Assembly: GCA_949825065.1 (NCBI GenBank)
Contig: OX463854.1
Location: 17,857,226 to 17,921,225, forward strand
Direction: 5' to 3'
Length of the DNA stretch: 64,000 nucleotides
Source: Odontocerum albicorne
Lineage: Eukaryota > Arthropoda > Insecta > Trichoptera > Odontoceridae
In this document: positions 35,201 to 47,200 of the stretch, piece after piece
Layout: each line of letters begins with the position of its first letter
Numbering within the stretch: position 1 is the first letter of the stretch
Translations under genes and position numbers: made by a program
Notes under the pieces: generated by a model
The model's database searches: none
What the model saw: the letters and a program-made list of their open reading frames with translations, nothing else
What the model was told of the DNA's origin: nothing

Positions 35201-38200
35201 TATTACTTGCTAATAAATGTTAGCAATTTTATGCGTTTTTTTTATAATTGCACACGGTTTACTCTAAACCCGTGGAAGGATTAAATATTTAAAAAACTAG
35301 AACAACACTCATAAGATTAAATGCTTGGTGCATACAAAGATGACTTGAAAGAAGGGGGCTTTTACAATTTCACCAATTTTAAAAACACTAATTATAATTT
35401 TAAAAAAAACATGTTAGTGTATTGTACAAAATTATTATTTTAACTTCTACATATGTTGAAATTCATTAGGTAGGAATGTGCCCATTAATGTCAGTTTTGT
35501 CTATTTGAAGTGATTTAGCTGTTTTATATTGTGTGATATTTTATTTATTAATAAAAAATGTTAAAATACCTATAATTTACCTCGTTATAATATGTTGAAA
35601 GCGAATTAACGTATGTTTGTACCTTGTCCACAGCTAGTCCATTAAATATGTCATTGGAGGAGAAAGGAGAAGTGGATAACCGTTCAGTGTACGTTGGCAA
35701 TGTTGACTATGGAGCCACTGCTGAGGAGCTGGAAGAGCACTTCCACGGATGTGGTTCCATTAATAGGTACAAATTAATTTTCACTTGCATGATATTTATT
35801 TATTTAACACTTTCATGATAGAGATGGTTTAAATATTGTAATTTATTTTTATCAAACACTTTATTCCACTTTTTTGTAACGGTATAACCCTACCGGTTTC
35901 AAGGCTTTCACCTCATCTTCAGGGGAGCACAAACAAGTCTTGATTGTGCTCCCCTGAAGATGAGGTGAAAGCCTTGAAACCGGTAGGGTTATACCGTTAC
36001 AAAAAAGTGGAATAAAGTGTTTGATAAAAATAAATTACAGTGTATTTAAACCTCCACAACGTTAATGCTTTAACTATAAACAACATATGGTTTAAATACT
36101 CGGACTAATAACTAAGTACGTTTATCCCTTTTCAAGATATTCATTCTTTTTTCACCCCATAACGTTATGGTCTAGTTGGTAAAACATTGACTTCCATTAA
36201 GAGTTTCAGGTCCAATTCCCAATGCTGCTTGAAAAAATAAGTGTCTCGGTTTGATAAAGAGTTCATTTGGTAACAAAACGTAAATTTGAGGTATCTTGTA
36301 GTTGAGGGGAAAAACTTAACTTCTACGGAGGCCTGCAAAAATCATCTGGAGCAGTTCTTCACCCAGAAAGCTGCGAAGTTCTGGGAAGATAAGTTTTTAA
36401 AGTTGCCCACAAAATAGCATCAAGTAGTGGAACAAAACGCTGCATACATAACATTAAAGTTCATCTTAACCGCTTGACAGTTTTGCCCGAGCGTGACTCG
36501 GGCACAAAGTTCTTTTTATACTGACGAACCCGAGCCTCGTTCGGGCAAATCTTGTTTCGACTTGGGAGTGTTTCTCCCAAGCGTTGTTTGGGCAAACGAC
36601 GCTTGGGAGAAACACTTCCAAGTCAAAACAAGATTTGCCCGAATGAGGCTCGGGCTCGTCAGTATAAAAAGAACTTCATGCCCGAGTCACGCTCGGGCAA
36701 AACTGTCGAGTGGTTAATATAAAAAAAATTATTTGACCTTAAAAAGCTGAATTATTTTCCGGACAACCCTATATTTATTTTCCCAGTTTTTGGAAATTTC
36801 ATATACAAGGGTCATCTAGAAAGTAAGGTTACAAGGGCTCCTGAGGCCGGGAGAAATTTTTTGTTTCGTAGTTGGCGCACCTGGCGTGTAGGGGGGATGC
36901 TAACTGTCTGTTTGTTTTGTTCCGCGTGTTTGTCGGTCATTTGGTTCAGTCACAGTAGATTCTTCCGATGGAGAAGTCGTCACGTGCTCCCGCCACCTCC
37001 CGTCCGTGTGAGATCCGCGCGGTCATCCGTTTTTTGACTTTGCAGAACAATACCGCCGCGAATATCCATCGGAAGCTCGTGGAAGTTTATGATAGTGATG
37101 TGATGAGTCGACAACATGTCACGAATTGGGTTAGGTTGTTCAGAGAAGGCCGTACTGATACGACGAGGCAAGGCAGTGATTTCTGACGAACTTGTGCAAA
37201 AAATTGAAGAACAAGTGCGAAATGACCGCCGTGTGACGCTTAAAGACTTTCACGAAGAATTTCCTGACATTTCTCGAAGTCTCCTTGCTGATATTGTATC
37301 GGAAAAACTTGGTTACAAGAATGTGTGCGAGATGGGGGCCCAGAATGCTCACACCGGAGCACTGTCAAAATCGCGTGACCGCCGCGTGTGAATTTTAGGA
37401 TCGTTTTGCACAAGAGGGAGAAGCTTTTCTGGACTCGATCGTGACGTGGGTGTGTCACTACACCTCAACAATTTTCCAATAATTAGGTCGAGGAAGCTGG
37501 GAAGAAGTAGCTGAAAGAGCTGGCGGCGGACGTCTATGACACTGGCATACAAAAGCTGGTGCCCCGACTACAGAAATGTCTCGATCTAGACAGCATTTAT
37601 GTAGAAAAATAGTTTAATATATTTGTGAAGGATCCTGTGAATTTCAATTAAATACTAGCATTTTTCGATCGTACATAAATGTTCTAACCTTACTTTCTAA
37701 ATGACCGTCGTAAGTAAACTAGGATGAATTATATTACACCTTCATTGTATACGATACAACCTGGCAGGTTTTTGCCATGTAGCTCTTTAACCAACCAGAA
37801 AGTCAACTACGTCACGAAGATTGATTAGCCTAGTTGATAAATATTGAATGTATTTATACAAAAAGGACCTAACTCACATTTTACTTGTTCTGATTTAATT
37901 GGGGGAACAAAACTGCTTTCTATGAAAATGTATAGAAAAAAAAAATTAAGGTGGGTTTTAACCGCAAAATATATATTAAACAACTGATATTATGCGCGGA
38001 TAAGATTTAATTACCCCTTTTTTGTTATCTAAAATATACCAAAAAAATACTTTTTATAGGTTGGGTCATATTTGAAAATACTTCAATTTAGCTAGTCAAA
38101 ATATGCAACAGTTATTTGTCCAATTCACTGTACTAGATAAATATAGTTTTCAATGTCTTCAAAAACCTTGATATTGAAGCCTAACTATTTTTGACAATTT

Positions 38201-41200
38201 TTTTTATTGAAATATATAACACATCGATCAATAAGTCCCGGGACTAACTACTAAAACAACATTTGTTTGCCAAAATTCTTCTTTATTCATTAACATAGTC
38301 TCCTTCAAGAGCGATACAGTCATTCCAACGCTTTCCTAACTTTTCTATGCCAGCCGTGTAGAACGATTTATCTTTGGTTTCAAAATAGGCATTAGTTTCG
38401 GAAATCACTTCTTCATTGGAGCCAAATCTCTTTCTCAGGAGCATCTTTTTGAGGTCTGCGAACAGCCTATAGTCACTGGGGGCCAAATCTGGAGAATACG
38501 GTGGGTGCGGAAGCAATTCGAAGTTCAACTCATGCAATTTGGCCATCGATACCATCAACTAATGATACGGTGCATTGTCCTGATGAAAGAGACCTTTTTT
38601 TTCCATATATGGGGCCGTTTTTTTGCAATTGCTGCCTTCAAACACTTCAATAACGCTATGTAATATTCGCTTTTGATAGTTTTTCCCTTTTCAAGGTGAT
38701 CAATGAATATTATACTATGCGCATCCCAAAATACGGAGGCCATAACCTTCCCGGCCGACTGTTGAGTTTTTGGTCGCTTCGGATGACTTTCACCGGCTGC
38801 TCTCCACTCAGCTGACTGCCGATTTGATTCCGGAGTATAGTGGTGGATCCAAGTTTCATCCATTGTCACATACCGATGCCAAAACTCCTGTTTATTTTGC
38901 GTAAACAGTACCAAACAGCGCTCTGAATCATCGATGTGTTGTTTCTGTTCCATTGTGAGCAAATGCGGCACCTATTTCGAAAAAAACTTTTTCATGATCA
39001 AATGTTCATGCGAAATAGTGTCAACACTACCAAATGATATCTTCAAGATGTCAGCTATCTCACGCAACTTTACTTTGCGATTTTCCATCACGATTATGAG
39101 TGTTTTTTTTTTGTTTTCTGGTGTAACAGCCTCATTTGGACGACCAGAGCGTTCAGCATCATTTGTGTCTGTACGACCGCGTTTGAAATCAGTGTACCAC
39201 CGACAAATGGTTGTTTTCGACGGAGCAGAGCCCGGCTAACACTTCAAGCCATCGCTGAGTTTGAACGGTATTTTTTCCCATTAAAAACAATGTTTTATCA
39301 ACACACGAAATTCGTTTTTTTCCATTGTTTTGAAAATAGCAAAAGTAACGTCACTAAAACCACTGTAACTCAATGACACAATGTCGGAATGTCACAAAAG
39401 TTTGACACGTAACTTCTAAAGGTTGGTACTAACTGAGAATGGTATGGATTTGTTATTAGAGGTGCCATCTGTTGGTTAGTCCCAGGACTTATTGATCGAT
39501 GTGTTATGTATCACTGGCAAACTGAAAATTTTCAATGGCAAACACACTGGACCAAACTTCACTTTAGGCTTTATAATTTTTTTGACTTAACGTTTTAATT
39601 TTTGCAGAGTAACAATCTTGTGCAATAAATTCGATGGTCATCCAAAAGGTTTTGCCTATATCGAATTTGGTGACAAAGACAGCGTTCAGACTGCAATGGC
39701 TATGGATGAGTCCCTCTTTCGAGGAAGACAGATTAAGGTGGGTATTTTCACTTTATTCATGCTATTGATTGCTTAATAAAGGATTGGATTTCATGTTTCT
39801 GCACAAGGTTATTCACGATATTATTGGTTGTGCCGATATACTGGCTCTAATTGGTTTTCACACCCCTGCTAGAAATATATGAAATCTTTTACATTTCAAG
39901 TGTATCAATAGCGATTTACTAGCAGTTGCACGTAATTTATCAACTATGAAAATGCAACAATTGGGTAACTTAATAAATAAATACAGGTTTATTGATAGCA
40001 ACATAGTAATTTAGATATATTTCAAGAACATATTAACAAGAGAATACATTAAAAAACAGAAGCCATCAAAAGGTCTGGGCTCATCTAATAACATCCCCCC
40101 GGCCAAGATACACCCCACCAATATAGGGCGAGCCCAGCCACCGGGACACCAGATGTTTTTCAGCCCACACCCTTGAACATGTAGAATTAGAAGACAAAAA
40201 AATACATTCAAGAGAGAAGACATTAAAAGGTCCGGGCTCATCCCACAAACATTCCCCCAGCCGACATACGCCCCACCAATGTAGGGCGAGCCCGACCGTA
40301 AGGGCATCGGGGGGCTTCCAGCCCACAACCCCGCATATCTAGATTAAAAATCAAAAAAACGTATGGCAGAAAACAAAATAAAAAGTAAACCCACACATTC
40401 CACCTCAGGTTAACTGTCAGCAAGAACGAAAAAAAGAAAAGCCTCAAATGAGTCAATATAACTTAAACTTAAATATAACTTAAATAAATATAAACCATGT
40501 GTGTTTTGGTGAATATTTTTAATGGAGATTTTGAGTTCAGGAAGATTCTACTGCATTTTTTCTATCTTAGGTCTTGACTGAGAGACTTGTTATTCCATTT
40601 TAAGTAAAAAAAAAATACAATTTGTCCTATAATTTCATATTTTCATTACCCTAGAGCAGTGGTTCTTAACCAGTGCTCCACGGAGCACTGGTGCTCTGCG
40701 AGGGTGTTACAAGTGCTATGTCAAATATGAAACATTTGATCGTAGTTTGGTGAAATGATGTTGGCAACGCAGCCAAGGCGCGACGCAATCTTACATTCCC
40801 ATTTTTTATCTGTAATTTTTATTTATAAATAAACTAATGTCCATGCATTTTTTATTGTTAGTTTTATGACCTTGATTATTTTGCTGCTCTGCAATTCTTA
40901 TAATAAAAAGTGTTTTGTGACTTCCAAAAGGTTAAGAATTACTACCCTATCCGGTTCACTGCCACAAGCGCATTGACGCGCTCTCCGATTCAGTGCTCGC
41001 CAGGCCGGCCATACAAAATGAATGCGTAAATGCGCTCTCCTTTGAGCTTGTCGCAAGCTAATATCAAATCCAATTGTAATAATTTATAAATTATAACACA
41101 TAGTGACATCTATTGGGATGGTCAAGAAATACTTAAATATTACAATTTACCGATATTATCAAAGTTACAGTCATTTTTCTAAGAGCTTTCACTGACAGTC

Positions 41201-44200
41201 AATACGTGTCTGATACAGGGTTACCAACTACAGTTTTTTGCGACGTAATTGCGATGATTTATAATGACTTCGATGGTTGATTTTTAACTTTTGTGCGTTA
41301 TTTTTGTTCATTTTTTAAAGTATTAGGTAAAGCGAAAAGAAATGACAATTTTCATTAGGCGTCACGTTGAAACCAGTTTGCCACCAGTTACCGTTGGGTT
41401 AATACGTCGTGGTTGGTATCGTTTTGAAGCTCTATTAATATCCTTTCTGTTTTAATATTTATTTTTGGTTTTGGTCTTAAGTACAAAACTGCAAAAGCCA
41501 GAGATTGAAGAGACACATTTGCGGTATTTTATGCTGTTTTTATTCGATAAAGGATTGAAGTCAAAATAAGCTACCCAGACCATCTGCGATATTTATAGAG
41601 ACATCTTGAATCCTCGGAAGTGCCAAAGATGGTTTCAAAAAATTGAAAGTTGTGAAAGGGAATCGAAGGACAAACCAAAAATAGGAAGACCTCTTAAAAT
41701 CGATGATGACACTTTAAACTCATTAGTGAGGTCCGATCCGCGTAAAACTATCAAGGAATTGTCACAAGATATCGGTTGTCCATGAACAACAGTGAAGAAC
41801 TATTTGAAAAGGCTCGGAAAACAAAATAGACAAGGAAATTGGGAGCCGCACGAACTTTCTTCAACGGCCATGGAACAACGAATAACAATCTGTTCATCTT
41901 CACTCTCCAGATATGAAACTGATCCGTTTTTTAGAAAAATTGTTACTGGGTATGAGAAGTGGGTCCTTCACACCAATCCGAGGAGAAAAAAAAAAAAAAA
42001 ACAATGGTTTTCGACGAATCAGGTACATCTGTCTACCCCTCAGCCGACATTGACTCTGAAAAACGTTTTCCTTTGTGTTTGGTGGGATATTTTGGAAGTT
42101 ATTCATTATGAATTACTAAAACCTGGTCAGACTGTTACAGCAGATGTGTATTGTCCCCAATTCGAAAGATTAAAGGCAGAACTGCTTAAAAAATGATCAG
42201 TTTTAGTAAAGAATCAGAGAAGAATTTTACAACATGATAATGCAAAACCACACGCAGCAAGGATTACGCAGGACAAAATAAGAGAGCTAGATTTAGAAGT
42301 TCTGCAGCATCCACAATATTCACCTGATATTGCACCTTTGGATTACCATCTTTTTAAGTCGATGGAACATTCGCTTCGAGATAAAAAATCTACGAGTGTC
42401 GAACAACTCCGAAATTACTTGGAGTCATGTTTTACCGTAAAACCGCCAGAATTTTACGAATAAGGTATTAAAAAACTGCCTATTCTGTGGAGGAAGATCA
42501 TCGGTAACAACGGTAATTATTTAACGGAATAATATTGTATAGTTTTTGTTTAAATCAATTTTTTGTCGCATCAAAAAAAATTGTCATTTCTTTCCGCTTT
42601 ACCTAATATTTATTTACAAAGTGTGTTTTCATGTATTCTTTGGTTATTGGCTATAATACGACGTTTATATAGACTTTTTACGGTTTTATTTTATAGTTTA
42701 TTTACCTTTTGTGCTTTATTATACATCATACAGATAATTTGTTGATTTTAGTTTACAAAGTTTAATATATTCCACTATATTTATAAGTAAACATGTTTTT
42801 TGTGTCAAGACATTTTGTGAATATTTAAACTGTGTTTTTCTGAGTGAACGGCAGCTCAAACGCCCCACGGTGTATATATAGTATTTAGAAGGTTTTTATA
42901 ATATCCTTTATATCTGTATACAAAAAATATAAATTTTTTAGGTTTTATTTTTGTTGAAAAAATCCCGGCCTGCTGGGTACGGCCATACTAATAACTTCCG
43001 GCACTTAAAGGGTTAAAGAGAGGTTTTATCTTTTCCTACTCAAGTTTTGTATCGTTCATTGAATTTAATTAATTATATTTGATTATCTATTTAACTTTTC
43101 ATATACTATACATAATTTGATTATCTATTTGACTTTTCATATACTATACATAATTTGATTATCTATTTAACTTTTCATATACTATACATAATTTGATTAT
43201 CTATTTAACTTTTCATATACTATACATAATTTTTTTTTATGCATCATATTTTGAAAGACATCTTTTGTTTTATATTTGCTACTGTGATATGTAGGGGACA
43301 TTTATTTTATAGATTAGTTTTTATTTTTTTAATAAAGGTTTTTTGCTAATGATCAAAAAATTTGATTACTTCCCAGTCCCCCTAATGCAATCAAAAACAA
43401 ATCTTGAGTGGATAATGTATTGTGAAAGACTAAAAAGTAATTAATTTATTATTATTCTATTCAGCAGCAATTAGTTTAACATACATTTCGAATGCTCTAC
43501 AGTATTTTGATAAAAATCCTAGGTTTTTAATCAAACAAATATATGCCTCTGAAAACGTTTGTCCTTCTAGATATCGTATTAGTTGATTTTGCAAGAGTTA
43601 ATACCATGTTTAAATGTGCAGGGAACGCTAAAGGATGAATGAAAAGTTTTTGACGTTAAAGAAATGATATCAAACAATAAAAATGTTTTTGATGTGCCGG
43701 TGATCCCAAAGAATAAAAATGTTTTTTATATGCAGGTGATGCCAAAACGAACCAATAGACCGGGCCTCAGCACCACAAACCGCTTCCCGCGGGGGGCCCG
43801 CGCCAGGGGTAGGGGTACCCCCGCCCGGGGAGGAGCCTTCATGGGTTACATGGGATTCCGGCCTACACGACGACCGAGGTCAGTCTTTTTATGAAGTCTC
43901 TTTCAAAGAACTTTTATAAAAATAGAGCAATTGGTAACTATTTATTTACTGAATATTTAAACTTTTTAACTATTATATCAAGGACTGAGAATGCAACTGC
44001 TAAAAGAATATACGAGGGTGGTCCGATAAGTACTTAGCCTACAAAAGAATAACAAAAATTTTGGAAAAGTGGCGATTTATTTCTCAACATAATCTCCTTT
44101 GAGTTCGATACACTTGACCCAGCGATGCTCCAACTTCTTTAATCCGTCTGAAAAATACGTTTTCTGGAGGTCTGCAAAGTAGGCCTCCGTGGCGGCGATA

Positions 44201-47200
44201 ACCTCATTCGACTCAAATTTCTGCCCGGCGAGTGACTTTTTCAAATTTGGAAACAAAAAAAAGTCACACGGGGCCAAATCCGGAGAATACGGTGGATGGG
44301 CAGCAGTTCGTAGCCTAATTCTACCAATTTGGCTGTGGCGACGGCGGAGGTGTGAGCCGGTGCGTTGTCATGATGGAAGAGCACTTTTTTCTTCGCCAAA
44401 TGGGGCCGTTTTTTCTGCAATTCGGTGTCGAATCGGCCCAATAATTCGGCATTGTAGAGCCCTGTGACTGTTTCGCCCTTCTCCAGGAAGTCTATGTAGA
44501 TCACACCTTTTGAATCACAGAAAACGGTGGCCATCACCTTTCCGGCCGATAGGACAGTCTTCGCCTTCTTCGGAGCACGTTCGCCGGGTGAAGTCCACTG
44601 TTTCGATTGTTCCTTGGTCTCGGGTGTGTACCAATGTATCCATGTTTCATCGACGGTCACGAAACGACGCAGAAACTCCTTCGGATTGCGCTTAAACATC
44701 GTCAAACACTGCTCTGAAGTGGTCTCACGGTTATGCTTGTTGTCCGGAGTGAGCAAACGCGGCACCCATCGCGCTGACAGCTTTCTCATGCCCAATACTT
44801 CATGCAGGATATGACCCACGCAGTCTTTTGAGATGCCTACTGTCTCAGCTATCTCGCGCACCTTCAATCGGCGGTCTGCCAATACGAGATCGTGGATTTT
44901 TGTCTCGTTATCCTCCGTGGTAGCCGTTTTCGGGGCACCTGGGCGTGGCTCATCCAAAACCGACGTGCGACCACGTTGAAACTCAAACTAATTTTTGACG
45001 GTCGCCATCGAAGGAGAAGAGTCACCGTACACAGCATCCAAGCGTTCTTTGATTTCGCTGCGCGATTTCCCTTTCAAAAACAAGAATCGAATCACCGACC
45101 GATATTGCTCTTTTTCCATTTTTCTCAAATCCGCGGACACGCTCGCTTCCACACGCGGTCAAAACAAAACTACGCGTCCGATTCGGCTGAAATTTTGACA
45201 GTAGCTGTCAACGAGAATGTACTACGCGATAAAAAATTGCTCTTGTGATAGTGGTGCTATCGGGCGGTGAGGCTAGGTACTTATCGGACCGCCCTCGTAT
45301 ATTCAAAGTCACTGAAATACGTTGATGAGTGCTTTCTAACGCGCTTTTGATTTTGGTAATGTGATATGAAATATGTCAACATCCGAAGCAGTCCCTTTGA
45401 AAAGAGTTAAGGCCCTTCCAACAGACATAACGGCTGGAAGATCCGTTCTTGCGTATGTTATTGAGAACAGTTCTTGCTGGCGCAGTCTATTGTAATTGTT
45501 AGGAACATTTAACGCTAATCTTTGTAGTAATGCTGGACAGCTCACAACTCCTCGAACGAGTTTGACAACATATACCAGGAGACGCAGATCTCTTCTTACG
45601 CTCAAGGAGTTATACCCGAGCATGCCCAGCAGAAACTGAGTAGGATTAAGCCATGGATAGACACCAAACTCACTCATATAGAGATATCGTAGGTATTTTT
45701 TTTGTACCTTCTCCGCCATGAGTGAGTTCTGCGTCCCCACCGGGCTCCAAATGCAAGCATTGCTTTCTAATTTGCTACGGATCAATGAATTAAACAACGT
45801 TTTGAGCACCATTTAGTTTTCAAACGACTTAGTGATTCTCATTACAAATCCTCCAGTTTTATAATCTGAATGGCACATAATTTCTAAGTTTGCTGTTGAA
45901 CAAGACACCCAGATCTTGAATATTACGTGTAGATTCAAGTGAATATCTATGGAATTTCAAGACGTATGGGCGATGATACGACATAAGAACAATTTTTTTA
46001 AAATATTTTGAGGTCATCAGCAAATAGAAGAAACATGGATTTTTTATAACTCTACCTATATAATTAATAAGAAATAAGGTAAGTCCAAGATTAGACCCCT
46101 GAGGAACACCTGAGTAGGCAGTGAAATAATCGGAGTTGTAGATTCCATGTGAAACAAATTGCTTTCTTTCTGTAAGATAATCTGACAGCAGCCTTAGTAA
46201 GTTACCTGTGATCCCAAGTTCACTAATTTTTTCTAATCTTTTTTTGTGATTGACGCGATCAAAAACAATCTGATTGCCACTATCTACAGCCCTTGAGACA
46301 TAGTCGGTGAAGACCATCAGATTGGATTCAGTAGATCTGCCTCTTCTGAAGCCATGCTGCTCATCAATTATATATGGGTCCACTAACGACCATAGTGTGC
46401 GATCCATAAACATTTCTAGGAGCTTAGCTATTGAAGAGAGTATGGCGATAGGTCTGTAGTTGGTTACATCGTCCTTAGAACCATTTGTAAATATGGGAAT
46501 AACTCGAGTTTTTTCCCATTCACTTAAAAAAGTATGGACTTGGAAGACAAGATTAAATATGTATGAAAGAAGTGCTGAAAGCAATTCAATACAGCCCTTG
46601 AGAAAGAATGTAGGTACTCCGTCCGGCCCAACTGCTTTAGTGTTTTTCGTCAACTTTATTTGTTTGAGTATATCAAATGTAGTGATGCTTAGGTTAAATT
46701 CTGAGGAAGTATGGTGTTCATCAAAAACAAATGCCTCGGAGTCCCTACAATAAACTGTTGAAAAATAATTTGCGAATGCAGAAAATATTTCGGGACCAGT
46801 TATTTGATTCCCATCCCAATTCATGACATTAAGCACTGGAGAATCGTTACACATGGATTTAATGTGATTCCAAAATAGTTTTGGTTCACGTACCATTCGA
46901 CATTCTAAGTCCTTATAAGCCGTGCGAATGTTATGTTTGAGCTGAGCGTGAGAACTTTTGAACGCATTGTAGTCACTCAGACGACAAGAGTGTTTCCATT
47001 TTCGGTGAAGAGAATCTTTAAGTCTAATGTTCCTAACAATTTCACTTGTGAACCACCGCATAAGTAGCAATATCTTAGCAAGATATTGACACTTACGCAA
47101 CTCTAGGTTTTACGGGAAAGCACTCATCAAATACACAATAAACATATTGATACAAATATGCTACCGCCTCATTCACATCCAAAATTAAATATAAGGATCC

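Noticed and set aside
36160..36235. A true tRNA gene
   Set aside because: Box A and box B are recognisable but acceptor and anticodon stems cannot form; it is a SINE head.
40945..43015. An older piggyBac-like element around the mariner at 41323, ending …CACTTAAAGGG then TTAA
   Set aside because: The right end looks plausible, but the left end (CCCTATCCGGTTCACTGCC) lacks an adjacent TTAA and the two ends do not pair convincingly.
43081..43232. CRISPR-like array (four regular repeats)
   Set aside because: The repeats are head-to-tail with no spacers, in an animal intron.
43664..43894. Methionine-initiated frame of 76 codons as a separate gene
   Set aside because: It is PABPN1 exon 5 read together with the intron before it and a few bases after its donor.
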